Both the position numbers and the translations under genes were made by a program. A stretch of 64,000 nucleotides of DNA from Terrirubrum flagellatum (GTDB lineage: Bacteria > Pseudomonadota > Alphaproteobacteria > Rhizobiales > Beijerinckiaceae). Position 1 is the stretch's first letter. Each line of letters opens with the position of its first letter. Below, in pieces: positions 1 to 8,327 of this stretch. The DNA lies in NCBI RefSeq assembly GCF_022059845.1, contig NZ_CP091851.1:3782001-3846000 (forward strand). Reading direction: 5' to 3'. The notes beneath the pieces were generated by a model that ran no database searches, was not told where the DNA came from, and saw only the letters and a list, made by a program, of their open reading frames with translations.

Positions 1-25
1 CTGAAACGCAATTGCGCCTGATGAA

Positions 26-80
26 ATCGCGCTTCGCAGCGCGATGAATCAGCGCTGCAGCCGCCGCTATTTGCGGCTGC
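26..80 (-). terminator. two stem-loops after the copper operon
   Basis: Two adjacent perfect hairpins follow the stop codon of the last gene of the copper operon. One pairs 26-33 with 38-45 (8 bp, 4-nt loop), the other pairs 57-64 with 73-80 (8 bp, 8-nt loop). There is no long T-run, so this may be a Rho-independent terminator of modest strength or simply a 3' end stabiliser. Confidence 0.35.
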
Positions 81-96
81 GGCGCCTGAACTTCAA

Positions 97-381
97 TCAT
101 TTTTTCTGAATGCGCGTCACGGTGAGCTGACCGTTGACGCGATCGGCCTCGAACTCGACCTGATCGCCCGCTTTCACAGCGGTGAGCATCGCCTTGTCGC
201 CGGCTTTGAACACCATGGTCATGGCGCCCATGTCGAGATTGGCGATCGGCCCATGCTTGATCGTGATCTTCTCGGCCGACGCGTCGACCTTGGTGACCGC
301 GCCAGTCACTTTCGCGGTTTCCGCAAGCGCTGAGGTCGCAAGCGCGGCGGCGGCGGAGATAAATATCAAACGACGGAACAT
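97..381 (-). CDS. CusF-like periplasmic copper-binding protein
   Basis: This is a 94-residue secreted protein with a signal peptide ending at about Ala20 and an OB-fold CusF-type domain. The family binds Cu(I)/Ag(I) in the periplasm and passes it to efflux partners. His43 and the MTM pair Met54/Met56 match the CusF metal ligands. The tryptophan that caps the metal in E. coli CusF is replaced by Met51. The start was chosen because AAGGAG precedes the ATG by about 7 nt; an upstream ATG in frame would spoil the signal peptide. It is the last gene of the operon that also encodes a cupredoxin, a multicopper oxidase and a TolC-type protein, so a copper donor or buffer role is likely. Confidence 0.9.
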   Translation of the reverse strand: MFRRLIFISAAAALATSALAETAKVTGAVTKVDASAEKITIKHGPIANLDMGAMTMVFKAGDKAMLTAVKAGDQVEFEADRVNGQLTVTRIQKK

Positions 382-421
382 CTCTCTTCTCCTTGATTTG
401 TGAGTGACTTGGGTTTGCGAA

Positions 422-907
422 TTATTTGACGATGACCATTCCATGCATGCCCGCTTCCAGATGACCCGGAATCAGACATGCGAATTCGAACTCTCCGGCT
501 TTCGTGAAGCGCCAGACGATCTCGCTGTTCTTCTTCGAGATAATGCGCGCGGCGTTCGGATCGTCATGCTCCATGTCCGGATTCTTGCGCATCTCGATGG
601 CGTGGAGACGGTTCTCCTCCACGGTCGCGAGAACGAACTCGTGATCGAGATCGCCCTGGTTGAGCAGCTTGAACCTGATCTGCTCGCCGAGCTTCACATC
701 GATCTTGTCGGGAAAGAACAGCATCTTGCCATCCACCTCCCGCATCGTGATCGGAATCAGGCGCGCCGGCTTCTTGGGATCGCCAGGCTGACCGTAAGCC
801 GTGTCTTCGGCATGGCCGTGCGAATGGCCGGCGGCGCCGGGACCGGCGAAGGCCGTCGACGCCATGAACAAAGTCGCCGCACAGGCGGCTGCAAATGATC
901 GTATCAA
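422..907 (-). CDS. cupredoxin family copper-binding protein
   Basis: A 161-residue exported blue-copper-type protein. Residues 1-21 form a signal peptide ending in AFA, followed by a short His-rich stretch (HSHGHAE). The cupredoxin fold carries the type-1 ligands His89, Cys144, His149 and Met154 in the C-x4-H-x4-M arrangement. I chose a TTG start at 907 because AAGGAG lies just upstream of it and gives a clean signal peptide. An ATG at 946 is in frame, but has no ribosome site and begins two bases after the upstream stop. It probably shuttles electrons or copper with the neighbouring multicopper oxidase in the periplasm. Confidence 0.9.
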   Translation of the reverse strand: MIRSFAAACAATLFMASTAFAGPGAAGHSHGHAEDTAYGQPGDPKKPARLIPITMREVDGKMLFFPDKIDVKLGEQIRFKLLNQGDLDHEFVLATVEENRLHAIEMRKNPDMEHDDPNAARIISKKNSEIVWRFTKAGEFEFACLIPGHLEAGMHGMVIVK

Positions 908-948
908 GCTTTCTCTCCTTCTCTTGGTTTGGTGACTGGCTTTCATTT

Positions 949-2352
949 CTAATGATTGTCGTGACCAGCGCCGGCGCGCGGCTTGATGGCGCGAAGCGGC
1001 TGCGGTTTCGCATCATCTTTTGCATCAGCACGGCGTTCAGGCTGCGCGACAGGTCCCTTCCATTCGCGCGCGACGGTTCCCTCGGGATGCTTGAACCAGC
1101 CGGGATCGCGATAGTCGCCGGCCGCGAGGCCCTCGCGCACTTTCACGACCGAGAACATGCCGCCCATTTCGACCGGGCCGAATTGCGCGAAGCCGGTCAT
1201 CATCGGCAGGGTGTTGTCGGGAAGCGGCATCTCCATGGCGCCCATCTCGCCCATGCCGTTTGATCCCATCGGCATGTAGCCCGGCTCGAGCTTCCTGATC
1301 TTCTGCGCGATCTTTTTCTTGTCGACGCCGATATAGGTGCGCACATCATGGCCCATGGCGTTCATGGTGTGATGCGATTTGTGACAATGAATCGCCCAGT
1401 CGCCCGGTTCCGCCGCGACGAAATCGAAGGCGCGCATCTGGCCGACGGCGCAATCAATCGACACCTCGGGCCACGCCGCTTCCGGCGGCACCCAGCCGCC
1501 ATCGGTGCATGACACCTTGAAATCATAACCATGCATGTGAATGGGATGGTTGGTCATAGTGAGGTTGCCGAAGCGCACGCGCACCTTGTCGTTCTTCGCA
1601 ACCACCAGCGGTTCGATGCCGGGGAAGACGCGGCTGTTCCAGCACCAGAGATTGAAATCGAGCATGGTGTTGACCTTCGGCGTCGCGGAGCCGGGCGCGA
1701 TGTCGAAAGCGTTCAGCAGAAAGATGAAGTCGCGATCGACTCTGCGAAACGCAGGATCGCGCGGATGCACGATGAACAGGCCCATCATGCCCATCGCCAT
1801 CTGCACCATCTCGTCGGAATGCGGATGGTACATGAAGGTGCCGCTCTTCCTGAGCTGGAACTCGTAGACGAAGGTCTTGCCCGGCGGGATGTGCGGCTGC
1901 GTCAGACCGCCGACGCCATCCATGCCGTTCGGCAGCAATTGTCCGTGCCAGTGAACGGCCGTGTTTTCAGGCAGACGATTGGTGACGAAGATGCGCACCT
2001 TGTCGCCTTCGACGGCTTCTATCGTGGGGCCCGGCGACTGGCCGTTATAGCCCCAGAGATTCGCCTTCATGCCAGGCGCGAGCTCGCGCACGACGGGCTC
2101 GGCGACGAGATGGAATTCCTTCCAGTCGCCATTCATGCGCGACGGCAAGGTCCAGCCGTTCAGCGTCACGACGGGATTGTAGTCGACGCCGCTTGTCGGC
2201 TTCAGCGGCGCGTCAGTCGCAGCGTCTTTTCGCGTCGGCGCTTCGGGAATCGCCGCGGTCTGCGCACGGCCGCTGACGCTCGCCGCGCTCATCAGCGCAA
2301 GGCCGCCTCCAGCGCCGATCAGGCCTCTGCGAGAGAGATCATTTCGATCCAT
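949..2352 (-). CDS. Tat-exported multicopper oxidase
   Basis: A 467-residue copper oxidase. The N-terminus has a twin-arginine signal (SRRGLIGAGGG, residues 7-17). The four copper-ligand segments are present: HWHG at 134-137, HPH at 176-178, HPIHMHG at 269-275 and HCHKSHH at 322-328, which are the ligands of one type-1 and the trinuclear centre. A Met-rich stretch (about 360-400) resembles the Met-rich regions of CueO/CopA-type cuprous oxidases. The family oxidises Cu(I) to the less permeant Cu(II) in the periplasm using oxygen. Its ATG overlaps the stop codon of the TolC-type gene by one base (TGATG), indicating translational coupling. The exact substrate is inferred from the neighbourhood. 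Confidence 0.93.
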   Translation of the reverse strand: MDRNDLSRRGLIGAGGGLALMSAASVSGRAQTAAIPEAPTRKDAATDAPLKPTSGVDYNPVVTLNGWTLPSRMNGDWKEFHLVAEPVVRELAPGMKANLWGYNGQSPGPTIEAVEGDKVRIFVTNRLPENTAVHWHGQLLPNGMDGVGGLTQPHIPPGKTFVYEFQLRKSGTFMYHPHSDEMVQMAMGMMGLFIVHPRDPAFRRVDRDFIFLLNAFDIAPGSATPKVNTMLDFNLWCWNSRVFPGIEPLVVAKNDKVRVRFGNLTMTNHPIHMHGYDFKVSCTDGGWVPPEAAWPEVSIDCAVGQMRAFDFVAAEPGDWAIHCHKSHHTMNAMGHDVRTYIGVDKKKIAQKIRKLEPGYMPMGSNGMGEMGAMEMPLPDNTLPMMTGFAQFGPVEMGGMFSVVKVREGLAAGDYRDPGWFKHPEGTVAREWKGPVAQPERRADAKDDAKPQPLRAIKPRAGAGHDNH

Positions 2353-3794
2353 CAGTGGCCTCCTGTCGTTTCTGTTGATTCGGTTGGCGCACCCGCGCCG
2401 GGCGCGCCCTGCCGCCCGCCGCCGAGAATCGCGGCCTGGAGATCGGCGTCGGCGATCCAGAAATCGCGCCTGGCTTCGACCGCCTGCGCGCGGCTCGTCG
2501 CCGCGGCGCGCGCATCGGCGAGCAATTCGCCGACGTCGGTGAGCATGCCGCTGTAATGCAGCAGCGACTCTTCCTGAATGACCTTGCGCAGCGGCAGGAT
2601 CTGACTCTGGTAATGCCGCGCGAGATCGAAGGAGCCGCGATAGACCTGATAGGCTTCGCGCGCTTCGGACCTGACATTCACCGCTTTCTCCGCGAGGCGA
2701 TTGGCGGCCTGCATGTAGGTTTCACGCGCCAGCGCGACTTTCGAAGCGCCGAAATCGAACAGCGGAATCTCGAATTCAACGGAGAGGCCGCGGCGGTTGG
2801 TCTTCTCCTTCTCGCCGAGATCATTGTTCGAGCGCTCGTAGTTCGAGACGCCGGCGAGTTCGATATCCGTCATGAAGCGCGTCGCTTCGGCAAGGCCGAG
2901 CGACTTTGCCAGCGCCGTCAGTTCAAGGCGCGCGATATGGAGATCAGCGCGTCGCTCCAGCGCCTGCTTCTCGACCGAAGCGGCGGAGTTCGCGCGCGCC
3001 GCCAAAGCCGGAAGGCTCGCGGGCAGACGAATCTCCGCATCGCGTCCCCAGAGACCGAGCAGGCGGATCAGCTTCTCGCGTTCGACGGAGCGTTGAAGAC
3101 GCGCACGGCCAAGCTGCGCCGAAATCTCGGCGTAGACCGCATGCTGGCGCGCCTGCTGCAGCTTGCTGACCGCGCCGGATTCGCCGAGCGCCTTGACGAG
3201 ATCGGATGAAGCGTCGGCCGAAGCGCGCGCCGTCTCCAGCGTCGCCCCGAGTTCGCTGGCGCCGACCGCGCGATAATATTGCCGGCGCGTATCGAGACCG
3301 AGGCGCAACACGGCCTCCGCGGCGCGATATTGCGCCGCCTTGAACTTGTCGGCGGCAATGTCCTGGCGCGCCGGCAAGGTGGCGAGCTCCATCAGACCAA
3401 CGATGATCTGACGCTCGATCTCAAGATCGAGGCCGCCGGCGAGACGCGACAGCGAGAAGCGGGGACTGGGCGGCAAACTCGCCGCCTGATACTGCGCCTC
3501 CGCAATTCCGAGCGCGTTGAGATCGGCCTGAAGGCCGCGATTGTTGAGGAAGGCGATGCGAACGGCGGAGTCGGCGGTCAACGGCCTCTTCAGGAGCGCA
3601 GCAACCTTGGCTTTCGCCGCTGCGTTCGCGGAATCGTCGTCGAGTCGCGACAATTCCGCCTTCATGTCGTTCGTCGCAGTGGCTCTGGCGAGCGAGAGGC
3701 TTTCGCCTTCCGCCAATGTGGCGCAGGCGCCGAGCGCCAGAGTCGACGCGCACGCCAGCAATCGCGCATAGCGCGTGAGAAGATCAGCGTTCAT
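2352..3794 (-). CDS. lipidated TolC-family outer-membrane protein
   Basis: A 480-residue outer-membrane efflux protein. The leader ends in a lipobox (LGAC, Cys24), so the mature protein is predicted to be a lipoprotein, as in CusC/OprM. The rest is the alpha-helical and coiled-coil rich OEP repeat pattern of TolC proteins. CusC-type proteins form the outer-membrane duct of RND copper pumps, but no RND pump or adaptor gene is present in this window. It overlaps the preceding lipoprotein gene by 11 bases and the following oxidase gene by one. A direct role in copper export is inferred from the operon. Confidence 0.9.
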   Translation of the reverse strand: MNADLLTRYARLLACASTLALGACATLAEGESLSLARATATNDMKAELSRLDDDSANAAAKAKVAALLKRPLTADSAVRIAFLNNRGLQADLNALGIAEAQYQAASLPPSPRFSLSRLAGGLDLEIERQIIVGLMELATLPARQDIAADKFKAAQYRAAEAVLRLGLDTRRQYYRAVGASELGATLETARASADASSDLVKALGESGAVSKLQQARQHAVYAEISAQLGRARLQRSVEREKLIRLLGLWGRDAEIRLPASLPALAARANSAASVEKQALERRADLHIARLELTALAKSLGLAEATRFMTDIELAGVSNYERSNNDLGEKEKTNRRGLSVEFEIPLFDFGASKVALARETYMQAANRLAEKAVNVRSEAREAYQVYRGSFDLARHYQSQILPLRKVIQEESLLHYSGMLTDVGELLADARAAATSRAQAVEARRDFWIADADLQAAILGGGRQGAPGAGAPTESTETTGGH

Positions 3795-4014
3795 TCGCGC
3801 CTCCGCCCTGCGGGCCGACGCGACGATTCAATTCTTCCCAACCTTTGGGTTCGGCCGGGCGATAGCCCTGCGTTCCCGCCATGACGGGCGCATAGGACGC
3901 GGCTCGCATCGGCGCAGCGGGATCATCGACCCTGCCGATGAAGGAAGGCCGCTCGACGGCGCAGCCGCCAGCGACGAGCGCGACGACAGCAGTCGCCGCA
4001 ATTTTGATTTGCAT
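3784..4014 (-). CDS. small putative lipoprotein of the copper operon
   Basis: A 76-residue protein with a lipoprotein signal (AGGC, Cys18) and a short Pro/Gly-rich mature part without recognisable domain. I chose the internal ATG at 4014 because it places a compact signal peptide at the N-terminus and has GGAACGG upstream. An in-frame ATG at 4041 would add nine residues. The gene overlaps the TolC-type gene by 11 bases, so the two are probably co-translated. The function is unknown; a partner of the outer-membrane protein is the simplest guess. Confidence 0.7.
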   Translation of the reverse strand: MQIKIAATAVVALVAGGCAVERPSFIGRVDDPAAPMRAASYAPVMAGTQGYRPAEPKGWEELNRRVGPQGGGANER

Positions 4015-4099
4015 GAATCCGTTCCAAACGCTCGCCAGCATCAGATGACTGGCGAATCCAAGAGATTTCGCGACAGGCGCGGTCAGACCGCGCTAGACG

Positions 4100-4483
4100 T
4101 CACGCGTTCTTGGGTGGGCGTTCGGGAGCGAGCGGGCGGGACAGAGGCGCCTGCGATTGATTGCTTATCGCATGCGCAAAGCGCACCGGCGTCGGGCAGG
4201 AAATCACGACCGACTCGATAGGCGCCGGGAAAACATGACACACCGCGCCGCAGCAGAGCGGGCCGCCGTGATCGGCATGCGCCGCGCCATCCGACTCTTT
4301 CGCCGCCGTCGCACTGTGATGAGCGGCGCCATGATCCTGCGCCTTGACCGCATGATGATTCGTCAGCGGCGCGTCATGTCGCGCAACAGTCATCATATTC
4401 TGCGCGGCCATGACCGGCGCGGTCGCGACAAGCGCAACCAGCAGCAGGACAAGCGCGCGCGCGAAACGCAAACAAACCTCCAA
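4100..4483 (-). CDS. exported His/Cys-rich hypothetical protein
   Basis: A 127-residue protein with an N-terminal signal peptide (about 1-26, ending PVMA), a His-rich middle (paired histidines around residues 43-70) and a CCGAVC cysteine group. I do not recognise a family. It is the first gene behind a CueR-type promoter and heads the operon with the lipoprotein, TolC-type protein, oxidase, cupredoxin and CusF-like protein. The soft-metal ligands and regulation suggest periplasmic copper binding, which is inference. Confidence 0.75.
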   Translation of the reverse strand: MEVCLRFARALVLLLVALVATAPVMAAQNMMTVARHDAPLTNHHAVKAQDHGAAHHSATAAKESDGAAHADHGGPLCCGAVCHVFPAPIESVVISCPTPVRFAHAISNQSQAPLSRPLAPERPPKNA

Positions 4484-4504
4484 AGGCGGTCGACGGACCT
4501 TCTC

Positions 4505-4535
4505 GCTATGAAGGTTCCACCGATGGGAAGGTCAA
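4505..4535 (-). promoter_or_regulatory. CueR-type promoter of the periplasmic copper operon
   Basis: Read on the minus strand, a TTGACC -35 box (4530-4535) and a CATAGC -10 box (4505-4510) are separated by 19 bp. That over-long spacer is the hallmark of MerR-family activated promoters. The spacer carries a CCTTCC/GGAACCTT dyad almost identical to the one before copA (7899-7929). It overlaps the last codons of cueR, so the operon has its own metal-inducible start inside the end of the regulator gene. Confidence 0.8.
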
Positions 4536-5020
4536 GCCGTGCGCAGCGTCCGCTTGTCGCCATTCTTGCGGCGGACCGGCGCGACCGGGAAAGCCGGCGG
4601 CGGCGAAGGCGCGCAACATTCCTCGACTGACCCCGTGTTGGCCATGTCGTCGAGGATCGGGCAGTCGGGCCTGTGATCGCCATGGCAGGCGCCCGCGAGA
4701 TGCTGAAGCGTGCGGCGCATCGATTCGAGCTCGGCGATCTTGGCTTCGAGATCGCGCACATGCTTCAGCGCGAACTGCTTCACATCGGCGCTGGCGCGGC
4801 TCTTGTCGCGCCACAAAGCCAGCAGCTCCGACGTCTCCTCGATCGAAAAGCCGAGGCCGCGCGCCCTGCGGATGAAGCGCAGGGTATGCACGTCCTCGTC
4901 GCCATAGACGCGATAGCCGCTCTCCGTCCGCGTCGCGGCGCGGATCAGCCCGATGCTCTCGTAATAGCGCAGCATCTTGGCGGAGACGCCGGAGGCTGCA
5001 GCCGCTTCGCCGATATTCAT
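4532..5020 (-). CDS. cueR: Cu(I)-responsive MerR regulator CueR/HmrR
   Basis: A 162-residue MerR-family activator. The winged-helix domain occupies about residues 1-70, the dimerisation helix about 80-110, then the metal loop. Cys112 and Cys120 (C-x7-C) and Ser77 match the residues that make E. coli CueR selective for monovalent Cu/Ag, including their numbering. The C-terminal tail is about 30 residues longer than usual and contains an extra Cys-Cys pair (135-136). The start at 5020 begins the canonical MNIGEAA sequence. It lies 10 bp downstream of the ferredoxin gene and is probably transcribed with copA, whose promoter it should activate. Confidence 0.93.
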   Translation of the reverse strand: MNIGEAAAASGVSAKMLRYYESIGLIRAATRTESGYRVYGDEDVHTLRFIRRARGLGFSIEETSELLALWRDKSRASADVKQFALKHVRDLEAKIAELESMRRTLQHLAGACHGDHRPDCPILDDMANTGSVEECCAPSPPPAFPVAPVRRKNGDKRTLRTA

Positions 5021-5030
5021 GTCGAAGCCC

Positions 5031-5345
5031 TCACGCTGTTTGCGACGCAGTCTGCGTCGCCGGTTCATTCAGCCATGCGACCGAACAGTCGCTGCGCGGC
5101 CGCGCCCTGCAAGCCAGGATCAGCCCGTTCTGCTTGTCCGCTTCCGTCAGGGAGAATGGCGTGTGCGGAAGGAGATCGACCTCGCCTTCAATCAGCCGCG
5201 ACTTGCATGAGCCGCAGCGGCCGCGGCGACAACCGTGGGGATAGGCGACGCCGCTTGCAAGCGCGACTTCGAGAATCGTCTGCTCTTCGCCGACTTCGAG
5301 AGCGCGATCGATTGCGGGAATGAGAACGCGATGCGTCATGGTCAT
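5031..5345 (-). CDS. [2Fe-2S] ferredoxin in the copA operon
   Basis: A 104-residue plant/putidaredoxin-like ferredoxin. Cys39, Cys44, Cys47 and Cys79 give the C-x4-C-x2-C-x31-C cluster-binding pattern of chloroplast-type [2Fe-2S] proteins. Its ATG overlaps the copA stop codon (ATGA), so it is translationally coupled to the copper ATPase, and cueR follows after 10 bp. An electron-transfer protein is not a usual member of a copA-cueR unit. Its partner reductase or acceptor is not identifiable here. Confidence 0.9.
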   Translation of the reverse strand: MTMTHRVLIPAIDRALEVGEEQTILEVALASGVAYPHGCRRGRCGSCKSRLIEGEVDLLPHTPFSLTEADKQNGLILACRARPRSDCSVAWLNEPATQTASQTA

Positions 5346-7870
5346 TCCGCCGGCGCGAGACGCGGCTGCTGGTCGCGCGCCGCCTGCGCCTCCATCGGCG
5401 GCCTGAATCCGCGCAGCCGCAGCGCGTTCGAAACGACGCTGACGCTCGAAAACGCCATGGCGAGGCCGGCGAACATCGGCGACATCAGCACGCCGAACGA
5501 GGGATAGAGCGCGCCCGCCGCAACCGGGATGAGCACGACGTTATAGCCGAACGCCCAGAACAGATTCTGCGCGATGTTGCGGATCACGGCGCGCGACAGG
5601 CCGATCGCGTTTGGCACATTGCGCAGATCACCCGACATCAGCACGACATCAGCGCTCTCGATGGCGATGTCCGTGCCCGTGCCGATCGCAAGTCCGACAT
5701 CGGCCTGCGCCAGCGCCGGCGCGTCGTTAATGCCGTCGCCGACGAAAGCGACCTTCGCGCCGCCGGACTGAAGCCGCTTCACGATGGCCGCCTTGTCGGT
5801 CGGCAGCACCTCGGCGACGACCTCATCGACGGGAAGTCCGCGTGCGATCGCGTCAGCCGTGCGCTTGTTGTCACCCGTGATCATGACGATGCGCAGACCG
5901 AGCGCCTTGAGCGCCTCAAGCGCCGCCGGCGTGCTGTCCTTCACGGGATCGGCGACCGCGAGCACCGCCGCGAGCTTGCCATCGATCGCCGCGTAGAGCG
6001 GCGAACGGCCCTGATCGCCGAGACGCGTCGCGATCGCCGCGAAGGGCGAGACGTCGAGGCCGCGCGCCTTCATCATGCGATCGGCGCCAACCATCACGGC
6101 GCGGCCTTCGACTGTCGCGGTCACGCCGAAGCCGGGCTCGCCAGCGAACGCGGACGGCTCCGACAGAGCAAAGCCACGGCGCTTCGCGTCGGCGACGATC
6201 GCTTCCGCAATCGGATGTTCGGAGCGCGCCTCGACGGAGGCGATAAGGCGAAGCGTCTCATCCTCGGCGAAACCTTCGGCCACAACCATATCCGTGAGTT
6301 CGGGGCGGCCCTTGGTCAGCGTGCCCGTCTTGTCGATTGCGATGACGCCGACATCCTTCAGCGCCTGCAAGGCGTCGCCGCGCCGGAACAGCACGCCGAG
6401 CTCGGCCGCCTTGCCGACGCCGACCATGATCGATGTCGGCGTCGCAAGGCCCATGGCGCAGGGACAGGCGATGATCAGCACCGCGACCGCGTTGACGAGC
6501 GCGAAACTCAGCGCAGGCTCAGGTCCGAAAATCAGCCAGACGAGAAAGGTTGCGAACGCCGCCGCCATCACCGCCGGCACGAACCACATCGTCACCTTGT
6601 CGACGATCGCCTGGATTGGCAGCTTCGAGCCCTGCGCGGCTTCGACCGCGCGCACGATCTGCGCCAGCAGCGTGTCGGCGCCGACCTTCGCAGCGCGGAA
6701 CTGGAACGCGCCCGTCTTGTTCAGCGAGCCGCCGATCACCTCGTCACCGACCGCTCTCTGCGCGGGGATGGGCTCGCCGGTGATCATGGATTCATCGATG
6801 AAGGACGAGCCGAAAAGAATTTCGCCGTCGACCGGGATGCGCTCGCCGGGGCGCACGATCACGACATCGCCGGCGCGGACCTCCTCAACGGGAACGTCGC
6901 GCTCGACGCCATCCTTCAGAATGCGCGCCGTCTTGGATTGTAGCGTCATCAGGCGGCGGATCGCATCGCCAGCGCGCCCTTTCGCGCGCGCTTCGAGGAA
7001 ACGGCCGAAGAGAATCAGCGTGACGATGACCGCGCTCGCCTCGAAATAGGTGTAGTCGGCGCCCACAGGCAGAAGCTGCGGCGCGAAGGTCGAGACGATG
7101 GAATAGAGATAGGCCGCGCCAGCGCCGAGCATGACGAGAGAATTCATGTCGGGCGCGCCGCGCAGCAGCGCCGATCCGCCCTTGCGGTAGAATTGCAGGC
7201 CGGGTCCGAACTGCACGACCGTCGCCAGCACGAAGGAGACAATGCGGATATTGTCCTCGCCGAACGTGCCCGCGAGCCAGTGATGCAGGCTCTCGAAGAG
7301 ATGCGCGCCCATCTCGAAGACGAGCAGCGGCAATGTGGCAACGCCCGCAATGATCAGCGAACGGAAGAGGCCTGATATTTCCGCCTCGCGGGCCGCGCGC
7401 TCGCGCTCCGCCTGATCCCCGCCGGCCTGCACGGGCGCCGCGGGATAGCCGATCTTGCCGATCGCCGCGGCCATGGCCGACACCGTCTCGGCGCCGCCGA
7501 CGTAGCGTGCGTGAGCGCGCCCGGTCGCGAGATTGACTGAACCATCGAGCACGCCAGGCGTCGCCTTCAGCGCCCGCTCGACGCGGCCGACGCAGGAGGC
7601 GCAACTCATCCCCTCGACCGCGAGGTCGATCTCCTCTTCCTGGGGCTCGTAGCCAGCCTTGCGGATGGCGGCGAGCACGGGCTCCGGAGCGCCGCCCTCC
7701 TTCAGGCCGACGCTGGCGCGATGGGTGGCGAGGTTGACCGAGACGTCAGCGACGCCGTCGACCGCCCGGATCGCCTTCTCGACGCGGCCGACGCAGGAGG
7801 CGCAGCTCATCCCCTCCACGGGGATGCTGAGCGTGCGCGCGCTCGTCGGCTTCACTGCGGCTGCGGTCAT
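5342..7870 (-). CDS. copA: Cu(I)-exporting P1B-type ATPase CopA
   Basis: An 842-residue inner-membrane copper pump. Two N-terminal heavy-metal domains carry GMSCASC (Cys23/Cys26 and Cys90/Cys93). They are followed by the membrane part with the CPC metal site ([12 protein letters not shown]), the actuator TGE loop (MITGEP), the phosphorylated aspartate (DKTGTLTKG), the SEHP nucleotide motif and [11 protein letters not shown]. This motif set and the N/S-rich last helices are typical of Cu(I) P1B-1 ATPases. The start at 7870 was chosen because it follows AAGGA and lies downstream of the CueR-type promoter; in-frame upstream starts would lie in or before the promoter. It is the first gene of copA-ferredoxin-cueR. 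Confidence 0.95.
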   Translation of the reverse strand: MTAAAVKPTSARTLSIPVEGMSCASCVGRVEKAIRAVDGVADVSVNLATHRASVGLKEGGAPEPVLAAIRKAGYEPQEEEIDLAVEGMSCASCVGRVERALKATPGVLDGSVNLATGRAHARYVGGAETVSAMAAAIGKIGYPAAPVQAGGDQAERERAAREAEISGLFRSLIIAGVATLPLLVFEMGAHLFESLHHWLAGTFGEDNIRIVSFVLATVVQFGPGLQFYRKGGSALLRGAPDMNSLVMLGAGAAYLYSIVSTFAPQLLPVGADYTYFEASAVIVTLILFGRFLEARAKGRAGDAIRRLMTLQSKTARILKDGVERDVPVEEVRAGDVVIVRPGERIPVDGEILFGSSFIDESMITGEPIPAQRAVGDEVIGGSLNKTGAFQFRAAKVGADTLLAQIVRAVEAAQGSKLPIQAIVDKVTMWFVPAVMAAAFATFLVWLIFGPEPALSFALVNAVAVLIIACPCAMGLATPTSIMVGVGKAAELGVLFRRGDALQALKDVGVIAIDKTGTLTKGRPELTDMVVAEGFAEDETLRLIASVEARSEHPIAEAIVADAKRRGFALSEPSAFAGEPGFGVTATVEGRAVMVGADRMMKARGLDVSPFAAIATRLGDQGRSPLYAAIDGKLAAVLAVADPVKDSTPAALEALKALGLRIVMITGDNKRTADAIARGLPVDEVVAEVLPTDKAAIVKRLQSGGAKVAFVGDGINDAPALAQADVGLAIGTGTDIAIESADVVLMSGDLRNVPNAIGLSRAVIRNIAQNLFWAFGYNVVLIPVAAGALYPSFGVLMSPMFAGLAMAFSSVSVVSNALRLRGFRPPMEAQAARDQQPRLAPAE

Positions 7871-7898
7871 GGGCCATCCTTTCCTCGGGATGGAGCCT

Positions 7899-7929
7899 GA
7901 GATAAAGGTTCCCCTTATGGGAAGGTCAA
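7899..7929 (-). promoter_or_regulatory. CueR-type promoter of copA
   Basis: On the minus strand TTGACC (7924-7929) and TATCTC (7899-7904) flank a 19-bp spacer containing the CueR-like dyad CCTTCCC/GGGGAACC. The arrangement equals known copA promoters controlled by CueR: a weak, over-spaced promoter that the Cu-bound regulator untwists. It ends about 30 bp before the copA start. Confidence 0.85.
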
Positions 7930-7979
7930 GGGGTCGGAAGCCGACAAAGGGCGATCGGAAAAATTCCATTGCACGGGCC

Positions 7980-8010
7980 TTGACCTTGCCATGTGGCAAG
8001 CCGGCAAGAG
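7980..8010 (+). promoter_or_regulatory. CueR-like promoter of the HMA chaperone
   Basis: TTGACC (7980-7985) is followed by the perfect inverted repeat CTTGCCA-TG-TGGCAAG (7985-8000), which has the form of CueR boxes seen in other Gram-negative bacteria. With a 19-bp spacer the -10 position would be CAAGAG, a poor match, so the exact -10 is uncertain. It lies about 35 bp upstream of the chaperone start. Confidence 0.6.
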
Positions 8011-8044
8011 GATTTCAGGCCAAATGCCTCAGGAGATTTCCAGG

Positions 8045-8296
8045 ATGTGCGGAGCCCATCATCATTCCGAGACCCCGGCGAAGACCGTTTCCGGCGTCTC
8101 CGTGATCGTCGATGACATGACCTGCGGCCATTGCGCCGGCACGATCAAGAGCGCGATCGAGACCTCGATCCCCGGCGCGAAGGTGTCCGCCGATCCGGCC
8201 GCCCGGCTGGTCTCGGTCGAAGGCGCCGACCTCGCCAAGGTTCGCGAGATCATCTCGCTGGCCGGCTACACTCCGGCCGCTCCGGCGCACGCCTGA
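8045..8296 (+). CDS. small HMA-domain copper chaperone (CopZ-like)
   Basis: An 83-residue cytosolic metallochaperone with one heavy-metal-associated domain. The metal loop is DMTCGHC, and an extra N-terminal MCGAHHH segment may add ligands. CopZ-type proteins hand Cu(I) to CopA and to CueR. The start at 8045 was chosen for AGGAG nine bases upstream; in-frame ATGs at 7991 and 8024 would lie in the operator or lack a ribosome site. It stands alone between divergent copA and a MerR gene under its own CueR-like box. Confidence 0.88.
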   Translation: MCGAHHHSETPAKTVSGVSVIVDDMTCGHCAGTIKSAIETSIPGAKVSADPAARLVSVEGADLAKVREIISLAGYTPAAPAHA

Positions 8297-8327
8297 GATT
8301 TTCCGCCGCTCAGGCGGCGATCGCCAT

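Noticed and set aside
1531-2556. A 341-codon plus-strand frame opposite the multicopper oxidase.
   Set aside because: It is antisense to well-conserved copper-ligand segments and has no recognisable domain.
6075-7049. A 324-codon Ser/Thr/Ala-rich frame opposite copA.
   Set aside because: It is a codon-bias shadow of the ATPase gene, with low-complexity composition.
7871-7999. An N-terminal extension of CopA.
   Set aside because: It spans the CueR-type promoter; the start at 7870 follows a ribosome site and gives the standard N-terminus.
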